This document shows positions 48,447-55,973 of a stretch of 64,000 bases of DNA, in pieces. A program made the translations under genes and the position numbers. Source of the DNA: an uncultured Fretibacterium sp. (GTDB lineage: Bacteria > Synergistota > Synergistia > Synergistales > Aminobacteriaceae); NCBI GenBank assembly GCA_946186205.1, contig CAMHMH010000003.1, forward strand, positions 124,001-188,000, in the 5' to 3' direction. Below the pieces are notes generated by a model, which was not told where the DNA came from, did no database searches, and saw only the letters and a list, made by a program, of their open reading frames with translations. The number at the start of each line of letters is the position of its first letter. Within the stretch, counting starts at the first letter, position 1.

Positions 48447-49274
48447 ATGCCTATTCTTAGAGTCTTTCCTCGCAAAACTAATGCTACTCCTGAAGATGAG
48501 TATATTGCTATTGGAACTCCCGGTCTATTCATTCCTGATGACATCTCTGAGATTCACATTTCTGTTGCTTTCACTTGGGATTTAATTGAGGCTGAGAGAC
48601 TCGCTTACGCTTGGTCTCGCTACGGCAACGTCAAGATTGGCGGCCCGGCCACTGGAATGCGCGGTGAGGCTTTCACGCCCGGTATGTATCTCAAGCACGG
48701 CTACACTATCACTTCGCGCGGCTGTCATAATCATTGCTGGTTCTGCTCTGTTCCTAAACGTGAAGGGACTTTGCGCGAGCTTCCCATTACCGACGGCTGG
48801 AATTTGCTTGATAATAATATACTCGCTTGTTCTGAAAAACATATCAGAGCTGTTTTTGACATGCTTAAACTCCAGAAGCACAGACCACAATTTACGGGCG
48901 GGATCGAGGCTAAACTCCTCAAGTCTTGGCACATCGAACTCTTCAGGGAAGTCAAACCTAAACAGATTTTCTTCGCTTATGACACTCCTGACGATCTGCC
49001 TCCTCTTGAACATGCCGCTCAACTTTTCAGGGAGGCGGACTATGGCAACAGGAATATTCTTCGCTGTTACGTTCTCATTGGTTATCCAGGTGATTCTTTC
49101 GACTTCGCTACTAAAAGACTCGAAACTGTAAAGGCTCTCGGTTTCTGTCCTATGGCTATGCTTTACAGAGATTTCAAAGGTGATACTACTCCTGAATGGC
49201 GCAGATTCCAACGTTCTTGGGCTAGACCTGCCGCTATTTACTCTCCGAACTGGCATTACCCTCTCTCCAGCTAA
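48447..49274 (+). CDS. Radical SAM protein of the conjugative element
   Basis: A 275-residue protein with the CX3CX2C cluster motif TSRGCHNHCWFCSVPKREG (about residues 89-107), which binds a [4Fe-4S] cluster and S-adenosylmethionine. Other radical-SAM-like features are FTGGIEAKLL (after the first strands) and YVLIGYPGDSFDFATKRLET near 210. No SPASM or B12 domain. It begins 2 bp after traF. Radical SAM enzymes are uncommon in such remnants; the modified substrate is unknown. Confidence 0.78.
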   Translation: MPILRVFPRKTNATPEDEYIAIGTPGLFIPDDISEIHISVAFTWDLIEAERLAYAWSRYGNVKIGGPATGMRGEAFTPGMYLKHGYTITSRGCHNHCWFCSVPKREGTLRELPITDGWNLLDNNILACSEKHIRAVFDMLKLQKHRPQFTGGIEAKLLKSWHIELFREVKPKQIFFAYDTPDDLPPLEHAAQLFREADYGNRNILRCYVLIGYPGDSFDFATKRLETVKALGFCPMAMLYRDFKGDTTPEWRRFQRSWARPAAIYSPNWHYPLSS

Positions 49275-49354
49275 TACTTATCTACTTTTCGTAGATATTT
49301 ACACTCCTTAATAATATAATATCTTCATCTCTTTTCTCGTTAGGAGGTGGCTCT

Positions 49355-49630
49355 ATGTCCCACTATGATGACTCCAATAACTACGTTAAAAACATGTTTG
49401 CTAACGTCATTTTACAGTTTCGCTTAGAGAAGGGATTATCTCAACTACAAGCCGCTCAACTCTCCGGCTTGTCCCTCAAAAAATGGATCAGCATTGAAAA
49501 CGGCGAACAATGGCCTCAATTTCATACCATTAAACATATTTGCAAGGCTCTCAACATTTCTCAAAAGGATTTTTCTTATCGCCTCGCTTATTTCATTAAC
49601 TCTTTTTGCGAGCAAAATTCTCTTCCTTAA
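49355..49630 (+). CDS. XRE-family transcriptional regulator
   Basis: A 91-residue single-domain repressor. The helix-turn-helix is LRFRLEKGLSQLQAAQLSGL-like, seen as RLEKGLSQLQAAQLSGLSLK followed by KWISIENGEQWPQFHTIKHI (about 21-62). TAGGAGGTG precedes the ATG. It stands alone between the radical-SAM gene and an Rpn-type nuclease gene and probably controls local element genes. Confidence 0.85.
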   Translation: MSHYDDSNNYVKNMFANVILQFRLEKGLSQLQAAQLSGLSLKKWISIENGEQWPQFHTIKHICKALNISQKDFSYRLAYFINSFCEQNSLP

Positions 49631-49689
49631 TTTTCTCCGTCTCCTCTACATGTATAATTACATCATTATTTTTTGTCGAGGATTATTAC

Positions 49690-50643
49690 ATGGATAACAA
49701 TTTTTCTGACAACATTTCTACTGCTTCTGAGCGCGCTGACTTCGACGGCTTATGGAAGGATGCTATTAAACGTTTCCTTCCTCAACTTATTGAGCGCACT
49801 TTACCCGCTCTTTATCAGGACGTGGATTTTTCTCGTGAGCCGGAGTTCCTCTCTAAAGAGCTTCGCGATTCAATTCAACGTCCTGTTGCTGATGAGCATA
49901 ATTCTCCCCTCTTTGTTGATGAACTCATCAAAATTTTCCTCAAAGATGGCAGAACTGAATGGATTTTGCTCCACATTGAGGTTCAAGGCAGCGGCGGCGA
50001 GGATATTTCCTTCCGCATGATGCTTTACTGCTGTCTCATCTTCGCTCATCACAGAAAAATGCCCGTTGGTCTCGCTATCCTCACTAAACGCCGTCCTAAA
50101 GACGAATTTATCGGGGCTTATCACCTTGAACAGTACGGTTCTAGTATTTCATACAAGTACAACTGCTTCGAGGTCTACGCTCTCGACGATGACTATCTCC
50201 TTAACTCCGATAATCCTTTCGACCTCATTTTCTACGCCACTAAAAAGACCATCGGCCTCAGCGGAAAAAGCAAGGAAGAAAAGAAATTCTCCTACTTGTT
50301 GAAACTCACTCGGCTACTCGCTTCTAAAGGCTGGGGCAAGGAAGAACGCAAAGACATCTTCAATTTCATCGTTCGCGCTGTCAACCTAAAAGACGAAGCT
50401 CTACAGCAAAAATTCATTCATGACATTCATGATTTTCAAGGAGATGATACTATGGCTCAATTAACTTTTGTCGAAAAATACTTCCTCAATAAAGCTCATA
50501 GCGAAGGACTTAACGAAGGAATTGAACAAGGCAGGCGTGAAGCTAACTTTGAAACCGCCAGACGCTTACGCGCTATGGGCATGATTGATAACGATATTCA
50601 AAAGGCCACCAATTTATCCCTCGATGAGATAAGCTCTTTATAA
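49690..50643 (+). CDS. Rpn-family PD-(D/E)XK nuclease / transposase-like protein
   Basis: A 317-residue protein with FDGLWKDAIKRFLPQLIERT at the N-terminus, the core strand RTEWILLHIEVQGSGGEDIS (E-x-Q of the PD-(D/E)XK fold, about 95-114), then FRMMLYCCLIFAHHRKMPVG and a late GLNEGIEQGRREANFETARR helix and DNDIQKATNLSLDEI, all usual in the Rpn/DUF4351 group. ATG 49690 is used; the longer frame has no ribosome site. Second Rpn-like gene in the window (compare 25233-26096) but not closely similar. Confidence 0.8.
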   Translation: MDNNFSDNISTASERADFDGLWKDAIKRFLPQLIERTLPALYQDVDFSREPEFLSKELRDSIQRPVADEHNSPLFVDELIKIFLKDGRTEWILLHIEVQGSGGEDISFRMMLYCCLIFAHHRKMPVGLAILTKRRPKDEFIGAYHLEQYGSSISYKYNCFEVYALDDDYLLNSDNPFDLIFYATKKTIGLSGKSKEEKKFSYLLKLTRLLASKGWGKEERKDIFNFIVRAVNLKDEALQQKFIHDIHDFQGDDTMAQLTFVEKYFLNKAHSEGLNEGIEQGRREANFETARRLRAMGMIDNDIQKATNLSLDEISSL

Positions 50644-50656
50644 TTGCACCTAAAGT

Positions 50657-50752
50657 CGAAGGCGGTCGCGCTCCTACAGGGGACTTGAGCAAGAATTTAG
50701 ATTCTTCACTGCTTGAAATCATAAAGTCTTTTCAACGTCCCCTTCGTTTTTT
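50657..50752 (+). ncRNA. Structured RNA or large terminator with U-run
   Basis: An outer stem CGAAGG (50657-50662) / CCTTCG (50741-50746) continues inward with GGAC (50681-50684) / GTCC (50737-50740); inside are GAAT-TTAG-ATTC and TTGAGCA / TGCTTGAA pairings. A run of six T follows at once. It ends the Rpn transcript or is a small RNA in its own right. Confidence 0.45.
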
Positions 50753-50858
50753 ATTTTATTACTGTAAAAGGCTCGCTCAATATTAGTCTTCACACATTCA
50801 TCCTACGGAACTAACGTCATTTCTTCCTCTATAACTCTATCATTAACATTTTTAACTT

Positions 50859-50888
50859 TTAACATTAAATCTGTATAAATGTTATAAT
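50859..50888 (+). promoter_or_regulatory. Promoter of the parA operon
   Basis: TTAACA (50859-50864) and TATAAT (50883-50888) with an 18-bp spacer, 33 bp upstream of the parA start, in AT-rich DNA. Confidence 0.65.
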
Positions 50889-50921
50889 GCATTAAATTAT
50901 CACATAAAAGGAGACTGCTTC

Positions 50922-51680
50922 ATGCAAATCATTAGTATCGTCAATAAGAAGGGCGGGGTCGCTAAAACTACTACTGCTCTTGCTATTGCTAGTGGCTTGT
51001 CTAAACGTAATTTTCATGTCCTTGCTATTGACTTTGATGCTCAAGCTAACTTCTCTAAAGCTAGTGGCGGCGAGGACGACGTGGTTGGCTCTTTCGACAT
51101 CCTCACTGGCAAAGAAAACATCAATGAGGCCATTCAGGAACTACCTCTCTATCACCTCATAGGCGCAGATAAACGACTCAGCTCTATTGATGTCGCTCTC
51201 AACAAGCCAGGACGTGAGTTTATGCTCAAGAAAGCTCTCAGTCAAATTCACTCTGCTTACGACTTCTGCATTATCGACAATCCTCCTGCTCTCAACGTTG
51301 CCGTTGCTAATTCTCTTGTCGCCAGCGATAAAATCATCATCTGTTCGTCCGCTGAGGCTTTCGCTCTTGACGGTCTCATGGAACTTTCTACTACTCTCGA
51401 TGACGTTCATCAGTTCATGAATCCGGCTCTCATTGTTGACGGCATTCTCATCACCATCTTCAATCCCAGAACTATCATCGGACAACACATTAAGGAACAG
51501 CTCTCAAAAATCGCTCACGTCATGAACACTAAGGTCTACAATACTTTCATTCGCAGGTGCAACACTATCAGCGTCTCTCAGTCTGACCGCAAAAATATCT
51601 TCGACTTCCCTACTACTAAGGCCGCTATTGACTACGGCAACTTCATTGACGAATTTTTAGGAGGTCATCTTCATGGCTAA
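50922..51680 (+). CDS. parA: ParA-family partition ATPase
   Basis: A 252-residue ATPase of the ParA/MinD group that positions plasmids or integrated elements for segregation. Deviant Walker A NKKGGVAKTTT (residues 8-18), LAIDFDAQANFS (Walker A'), and Walker B DFCIIDNPPALN. The C-terminal part GQHIKEQLSKIAHVMNTKVY is family-like. AAGGAG precedes the ATG. The stop lies 8 bp inside the next gene, an RHH protein that is the probable ParB/omega-type partner. It implies that the element was once able to replicate extrachromosomally. Confidence 0.92.
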   Translation: MQIISIVNKKGGVAKTTTALAIASGLSKRNFHVLAIDFDAQANFSKASGGEDDVVGSFDILTGKENINEAIQELPLYHLIGADKRLSSIDVALNKPGREFMLKKALSQIHSAYDFCIIDNPPALNVAVANSLVASDKIIICSSAEAFALDGLMELSTTLDDVHQFMNPALIVDGILITIFNPRTIIGQHIKEQLSKIAHVMNTKVYNTFIRRCNTISVSQSDRKNIFDFPTTKAAIDYGNFIDEFLGGHLHG

Positions 51681-51945
51681 GAAAAGAGATTTTGCTTCTG
51701 ACTCTGATGTCTCTCGTTTCATCTCTCGCAAAAAGAATCCTGTCGACACTCAAGACACAAACACAAGACAGCAAGTTACTATCTACCCGGACAAGGACTT
51801 GCTGGATAATGTCAAAATCCTCGCTAAGGTCAAAGACCTTAATCTTAACTCTATGCTTCTCACTCTCATCAGGGAAGCTATGGCCAATGAGCAATACCAG
51901 AAAATTATTCAAGCATACCTTCAGATGAAAGAAGCTACTCTGTAA
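51673..51945 (+). CDS. RHH partition-partner protein
   Basis: A 90-residue protein with a flexible N-terminus (MAKKRDFASDSDVSRFISRK) and a C-terminal ribbon-helix-helix: RQQVTIYPDKDLLDNVKILA, then DLNLNSMLLTLIREAMANEQ. It overlaps parA by 8 bp, the usual arrangement for small centromere-binding partners of ParA. Ends in LQMKEATL. A weak hairpin without a T-run (CTCCC/GGGAG) follows in 51946-52165, which holds no gene. Confidence 0.75.
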   Translation: MAKKRDFASDSDVSRFISRKKNPVDTQDTNTRQQVTIYPDKDLLDNVKILAKVKDLNLNSMLLTLIREAMANEQYQKIIQAYLQMKEATL

Positions 51946-52165
51946 CTTTCTTAACGCCTCATCTCATCTTCTCCCTGTCTTTACGACTGGGAGATTGTTC
52001 CTTGCGTTATCTTTATCCACTCTTATGTTGTTGCCCTTGCTTCCTTAATTCAGGCACTCTAAAACCTTCTCAAGTGTCCATTTTTGAAAATTCTTCTCCC
52101 TTCCTGTAAAATCCCTTTTATTTACGTTTTCATTTCTCATTTTCATTACTGGAGGTTCTTTTTTC

Positions 52166-52741
52166 ATGCTTTACGGCTATGCTCGTGTCAGCACTAACGG
52201 ACAAGCTAGAGACGGCAATTCCCTTGACGCTCAGGTTCATGCTCTTAAAAACGCTGGGGCTGAAATAATTTTCTCTGACGTGTTCAGCGGCTCTAAGAAC
52301 AATCGTCCTCAGCTCGACAAGTTATTGAAGGTCATCGAGAACGGGGACACGCTCATCATTACGAAGCTGGATCGCATTGCTCGAAGTCTCGTTCAGGGCA
52401 TCCAGCTTCTTGAAACTCTCAGCAACAAGGGCGTTATTATTGATGTTCTCAACATGGGCATTATCGACAACTCTCCTACGGGCAAACTCATCCGTAATAT
52501 CATGCTGTGTTTTTCCGAGTTCGAGCGCGACATGATCCTTCAGCGTACTACGGAAGGCAAAGCCATCGCCAAGCAAAACGCCAACTACCGAGAAGGCCGT
52601 CCCAAGAAATTCAAACGAGTACAAATCAATCACGCACTGGAATTACTGCAAACACACTCATACAAGCAGGTTGCCGCCATGATAGGCATCAGCGTAACGA
52701 CAATATACCGAGCGAAACTACAAGCCACACACAAGAACTAA
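52166..52741 (+). CDS. Serine recombinase (resolvase/invertase family)
   Basis: A 191-residue site-specific recombinase. Catalytic Ser9 lies in [10 protein letters not shown]; further family motifs are [19 protein letters not shown] and [20 protein letters not shown] (E-R-D-x-I helix), and the C-terminal helix-turn-helix is [20 protein letters not shown]. Closest to plasmid resolvases and invertases such as Tn3/Hin types. GGAGG precedes the ATG. It could resolve multimers of the parA-bearing element or flip DNA; no inverted target pair is recognised nearby. Confidence 0.93.
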   Translation: MLYGYARVSTNGQARDGNSLDAQVHALKNAGAEIIFSDVFSGSKNNRPQLDKLLKVIENGDTLIITKLDRIARSLVQGIQLLETLSNKGVIIDVLNMGIIDNSPTGKLIRNIMLCFSEFERDMILQRTTEGKAIAKQNANYREGRPKKFKRVQINHALELLQTHSYKQVAAMIGISVTTIYRAKLQATHKN

Positions 52742-53168
52742 ACACATCTTACGACACCCCCCATCCTGTTCCCTCCCCACACTACAGTGCATTCATCAAG
52801 CCCCAACCCGAACCGCCCCTCACATTAAGGCGGCGGCCTACTCCTCCCAAGATTACCCAACCTACTCCAGAACGTTCTCCGAACCACCACCATACTACAA
52901 CCAATACCCCCTCCTCTCTTCAATCGCAATATCCGCTTACACGCTCTAATACCCCCCCCCCCCCCCACATCTCCCCCCACATAGACCCCAATACCTTTTT
53001 CTCGAAATTCCATCCTTCCCCTCATAATATGTTGAGTTTCTGAGTCTCATTTGTATAGACAATTTAACTAAACCCTGTGTGCGTCTGATTTCTTGCATTA
53101 ACCAGCATAATACATAAAACCGCGCATAAACTTCCCTAAGTTTCCGGCTGACTTCCTTATATTTCCTC
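52742..53168. other. C+T+A-rich, G-poor region with a 15-C homopolymer
   Basis: No gene on the plus strand. 52742-53030 has strikingly few G, with several C-runs, the longest 15 C at 52952-52966. Part of it could encode the C-terminus of a minus-strand ORF (52946-53203). Confidence 0.6.
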
Positions 53169-53203
53169 CTATCTCGATAATATTTCGCTTTTGAGACTCC
53201 CAA
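52946..53203 (-). CDS. Small HTH-like ORF ending in poly-Gly (doubtful)
   Basis: An 85-codon frame starting at TTG: LGVSKAKYYRDRRKYKEVSR, then KLREVYARFYVLCWLMQEIR, which reads as a helix-turn-helix plus helix, ending in Gly codons from the 15-base tract. Purine-ending codons match the other minus-strand ORFs of the remnant. It overlaps the end of 53169-53474 in another frame, so the two may be halves of one frameshifted gene. No family recognised. Confidence 0.3.
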   Translation of the reverse strand: MGVSKAKYYRDRRKYKEVSRKLREVYARFYVLCWLMQEIRRTQGLVKLSIQMRLRNSTYYEGKDGISRKRYWGLCGGRCGGGGGY

Positions 53204-53474
53204 TAATACATATTCTGGGACTCTCTTTTTCTGCGCCTGCTGAACAACCGACCCCCTCTTCGTCTTGCTTTGGTAACTCTCGCAAGATTTCTAGTTGCTC
53301 TTGTTCCTCCATCTTTATATCCAAACGCCCAACTAACGTCCCTTTCTTAAATCTATATACGTCTCGCCCTCCTATAAATCTATTTCTTAGCGTTACTAAC
53401 GTGTCTGGGGTACATTCTTGCGCAAACGTACCTCCGCACTTATCTATCAGCCTCTGCGCGTGAGTAGCCTTCAT
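53169..53474 (-). CDS. Hypothetical ORF of the conjugative remnant (doubtful)
   Basis: A 101-codon frame overlapping the 3' end of the LprI-like gene by 35 bp. Text such as TLVTLRNRFIGGRDVYRFKK and MEEQEQLEILRELPKQDEEG looks protein-like, and codon choice (ATA, AGA, GTA, CTA) resembles traG at 63489-64000 rather than the neighbouring LprI-like gene. No start signal or family recognised. Composition changes at about 53445, probably the remnant's right edge. Confidence 0.35.
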   Translation of the reverse strand: MKATHAQRLIDKCGGTFAQECTPDTLVTLRNRFIGGRDVYRFKKGTLVGRLDIKMEEQEQLEILRELPKQDEEGVGCSAGAEKESPRICIIGSLKSEILSR

Positions 53475-53721
53475 CCATTAACGCGGCAGCATCTTCATCA
53501 CGCCCGGACTTTATCCACTCGCGCTGTTCTTTCGCTACAGTCTCGAACTCTGAACGCGGAAGAGTCTGCCTGCATTCCTTGTAGCACTCATTCATGAATT
53601 TATCGGCCTCACGGAATGCCTTGCTTGACTTCTTCATACGGGTATATTCCTTGTCGCTGAGTCCGAATGCCACCCCTGCAAGAATGAGCGTTAATAATGC
53701 TGCTGAAAGTATACGTTTCAT
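53440..53721 (-). CDS. Exported LprI/DUF1311-like protein, probably 3'-truncated
   Basis: A 93-residue exported protein: signal peptide (cleavage near VAFG-LSD), then the LprI N-terminal pattern LSDKEYTRMKKSSKAF, EFETVAKEQREWIKSGRDED and MDEGYSRAEADR. The family includes lysozyme-inhibitor-like periplasmic proteins. It is a paralogue of 56716-57360, whose equivalent text (RDQREWIAKQRD, DGYSRVEAYTKATLE) continues another 120 residues; here the frame stops just where DNA composition changes to that of the conjugative remnant. It follows the SH3 gene by 16 bp. Confidence 0.75.
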   Translation of the reverse strand: MKRILSAALLTLILAGVAFGLSDKEYTRMKKSSKAFREADKFMNECYKECRQTLPRSEFETVAKEQREWIKSGRDEDAAALMDEGYSRAEADR

Positions 53722-53737
53722 AGCCGATTTTCCCTCC

Positions 53738-54037
53738 TTAGTGTTCCGGCTCTATGAATCTTGCCGATACCCAGAAAGGGCCTTCCTCGTCTTCACTGTC
53801 AGGACTGGTATAAACCTCATACCACAATTCACCGCCTGCATTGCGCTGTCCAACAACTTGAACTTCATCGCCCTTGTTGATACGCTTAATTATCTTTGAC
53901 TTTTTGCCGGGATTTTCCCTGCACCTTACGCTGTCCCCCATGCAAATTCCGTAAGCCGGGAAGTTCGAGAACCTTTCAGCGTATGCCGAGCCGCAAACCA
54001 TTACTGCAACAATCACAGCCGCAAAAATTTTCTTCAT
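53738..54037 (-). CDS. Exported SH3-domain protein
   Basis: A 99-residue protein with a signal peptide (cleavage near AYA-ERF) and one bacterial SH3 (SH3_3-like) domain: GDSVRCRENPGKKSKIIKRI, then KGDEVQVVGQRNAGGELWYE and PFWVSARFIEPEH. Such domains bind peptidoglycan or its peptides, so a periplasmic cell-wall role is likely. GGAGGCG precedes the ATG. The start is 77 bp from a 30-bp direct-repeat site shared with the transporter-kinase operon. Confidence 0.82.
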   Translation of the reverse strand: MKKIFAAVIVAVMVCGSAYAERFSNFPAYGICMGDSVRCRENPGKKSKIIKRINKGDEVQVVGQRNAGGELWYEVYTSPDSEDEEGPFWVSARFIEPEH

Positions 54038-54114
54038 GCTGGAAACGCCTCCTGTTTTGATTTGGGGTTATTATTTCAGCGCGACTTTCAGAATACAATA
54101 CAGGCAAGACGACA

Positions 54115-54144
54115 TTCACGCAGAAAAAACAACGTTTACGCAGA
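54115..54144 (-). promoter_or_regulatory. Putative LytTR regulator binding site upstream of the SH3-LprI unit
   Basis: Plus-strand text TTCACGCAGA (54115-54124), 10-bp spacer, TTTACGCAGA (54135-54144): direct repeats with a 20-bp period, two helical turns, as LytTR dimers prefer. The identical 30 bp occurs at 63294-63323. Seven bases downstream on the gene strand is TTGCCT, a possible -35. Confidence 0.65.
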
Positions 54145-54217
54145 GTCGTTCGTCAAAATTTCTTCAAGATGTCGTGATGTCCTATATCAACAAGGGCAAC
54201 TAAAGAATCTCCCTCCT

Positions 54218-54531
54218 GAGCCTCCCCATGCCTAAACGCAGGGGGTTCTTGAGAAGTGTGATTTTAAGTTTCCACCTACAATAGCAGGCACCCTTATTCT
54301 CAAGGGCGTGGCCAGTCCGCCCCTACTGTATAGCCCCAAAAGGGACACAACATTACTTTGCTTACTTCTCGCACCTTTTCTCCTAAAACCCGTCATAGTT
54401 CACTCAGTCCAGAGATTTATATCTCTAAGTGCTACGCTGCGGCGAGAGGGAAGTGTTCCCCTGTGTTGCTTTTGATAGTGTTACTACATTTTTGTTAATG
54501 CGGAACGACTAACCGCAAATATATTATATTA
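54218..54531 (-). mobile_element. Structured repeat element copy 2 (HEARO / omega-RNA-like, no ORF)
   Basis: About 314 bp, minus-strand orientation. It shares with copy 1 (24276-24447) the TGCGGTTAGTC motif, the CATTAAC / GTAATG stem, CTATACAGT, the GGGGCGGACTGGCCACGCC hairpin and the terminal hairpin around TGCGTTTAG; the loop of the second stem carries about 150 extra bases. In the terminal stem CCCC/GGGG replaces CCCT/AGGG of copy 1, a compensatory change. The region 54145-54217 between it and the binding site has no gene. Confidence 0.6.
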
Positions 54532-54545
54532 CATTGCGCCTTATA
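54526..54545 (-). repeat. Inverted flank repeat of element copies 2 and 3
   Basis: On the minus strand TATAAGGCGCAATGTAATAT; 18 of 20 positions match 63332-63351 on the plus strand. The pair faces inward around the signalling operon 54637-63218. Confidence 0.65.
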
Positions 54546-54636
54546 TCCACATAGCTAAAGCTAGGGGTATTACGCCGCTTTTTTGATAATGCGCCTTCCT
54601 TCTTTAATATTATGTTTAATTATAGTGCAGGCGTAA

Positions 54637-55971
54637 TCACTGCCCGTTGCAATACAGGACTATATCAACGGAAAACTTATTCTTCTCCGCCGTGATATTC
54701 ATTGAGCCGTCATAACGCTTCACAGTATTCAGCACTGAGGTAAGTCCTATTCCGTGTCCCTCACGGTCTGAACGCGGGAGGCCGTTACGCCTGAATCTGA
54801 TTCGCCCGCTGTAAGGGTTATCGACTGAGAGTCCTATTATCGTATCTGAAAGAAGTGATGAGATCACCGTTATTTTACGGCGTTCCTCTGATAAGTTTTT
54901 CACAGCCTTCAACGCATTCTCAAGAAGATTCCCCAGTATCACGCAATAATCTGACTCCTTCATTGGCAAATCGTGAGAAAGAGTCATTCTCCAGTCGATT
55001 TTTGTTGACTGAGATTCCGCAAACGCCGTGTAATGTGAGGCTACTGCGTCAACGGCCACATTATCGCAGTACCTCGTGTAATTCGCCTCTGTTCCCACGC
55101 TAAACTGCTGTAAGTAACTCTGAAGCTCGCTGAATTTTCCAGCTCCTGAAAGCTGAGTCATCACTAATATATGCTGGCGGAAATCATGACGGAGTGTCCG
55201 TGTTTCGTCCATATAATTCCGCAATTCCTCGTAGCGTTTTCCCTCCATTGTGAGAAGCATATTCTCCTGCTGAAGCCTCGCGCTTTCCGAGAATTTAGAG
55301 GCAGTCCACCAGAGCAAATAGTAAATCAGCAGAATCATCAGCGGTATTAACGGCAGAAGCACCAGCATAAACACGCGAGAACGCGCAATCAAAAGCACTT
55401 TGGGACATATCGGTGTCAGCCACCATATTAATACCGTTGCACCTAAAGGCAACAGAAAAAGATAATCCCACATTCCGTTCACAAGCTCCTCATTCAGTAG
55501 CTCGGAGATTTTTTTTATAGGCAGACTGAATGTTATTGCACCTATGAACAACGAAATACATAATGACACTAACCCAGACTCAATCGTAAGAAGACGTGTT
55601 GAGGCCCACAGCTCATTCTCAGCCTCGAATGATGCCATAATCGAAATCGAATACAACAGGCAGAACGCTCCAAGCATTATGGAACTGAAGAAACAGAAAA
55701 GTTTACGGCCAAGACTCACTCTCACAGAGAAGAAAAATACTAAGAACAGAAACATCACACTCACTACAAGAACGGGAATAACAGGGAACATTTCTATGCT
55801 GCTCACCCATGCCGCACTAACCACAAAAACAGGCAGAAGCACTCCCGAAACACTATAGGTTACCCATTTGCGCCAGCACAGTGAGTCTATTACCGGCAAA
55901 AATACAAATACTGCGTCAGGTATTATTATCGCAAGTTCAATAACGTACCTCAAAAATATATTCATATTCAT
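54637..55971 (-). CDS. AgrC-like (GHKL) sensor histidine kinase
   Basis: A 444-residue membrane kinase. The first 230 residues hold about six to seven hydrophobic spans with no large outside domain, as in AgrC-type peptide or stress sensors. The dimerisation/phosphoacceptor box is TRTLRHDFRQHILVMTQLSG (His about 265), and the ATPase domain has VILGNLLENALKAVKNL (N box) and GHGIGLTSVLNTVKRYDG (G box). It begins 2 bp after the stop of the LytTR regulator, its likely partner. Last gene of the operon; its stop is about 90 bp from element copy 2. Confidence 0.87.
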   Translation of the reverse strand: MNMNIFLRYVIELAIIIPDAVFVFLPVIDSLCWRKWVTYSVSGVLLPVFVVSAAWVSSIEMFPVIPVLVVSVMFLFLVFFFSVRVSLGRKLFCFFSSIMLGAFCLLYSISIMASFEAENELWASTRLLTIESGLVSLCISLFIGAITFSLPIKKISELLNEELVNGMWDYLFLLPLGATVLIWWLTPICPKVLLIARSRVFMLVLLPLIPLMILLIYYLLWWTASKFSESARLQQENMLLTMEGKRYEELRNYMDETRTLRHDFRQHILVMTQLSGAGKFSELQSYLQQFSVGTEANYTRYCDNVAVDAVASHYTAFAESQSTKIDWRMTLSHDLPMKESDYCVILGNLLENALKAVKNLSEERRKITVISSLLSDTIIGLSVDNPYSGRIRFRRNGLPRSDREGHGIGLTSVLNTVKRYDGSMNITAEKNKFSVDIVLYCNGQ

Positions 55972-55973
55972 AA

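Noticed and set aside
50664..50684. GGTCGCGCTCCTACAGGGGAC looked like the first half of a type I-C CRISPR repeat
   Set aside because: Only one copy exists, with no spacer periodicity and no cas genes nearby; the bases are better explained by the stem structure ending in a T-run.
54145..54217. Possible small gene between the LytTR site and element copy 2
   Set aside because: No start with a ribosome site and no codon-like pattern; GAATCTCCCTCC here merely echoes the element end.
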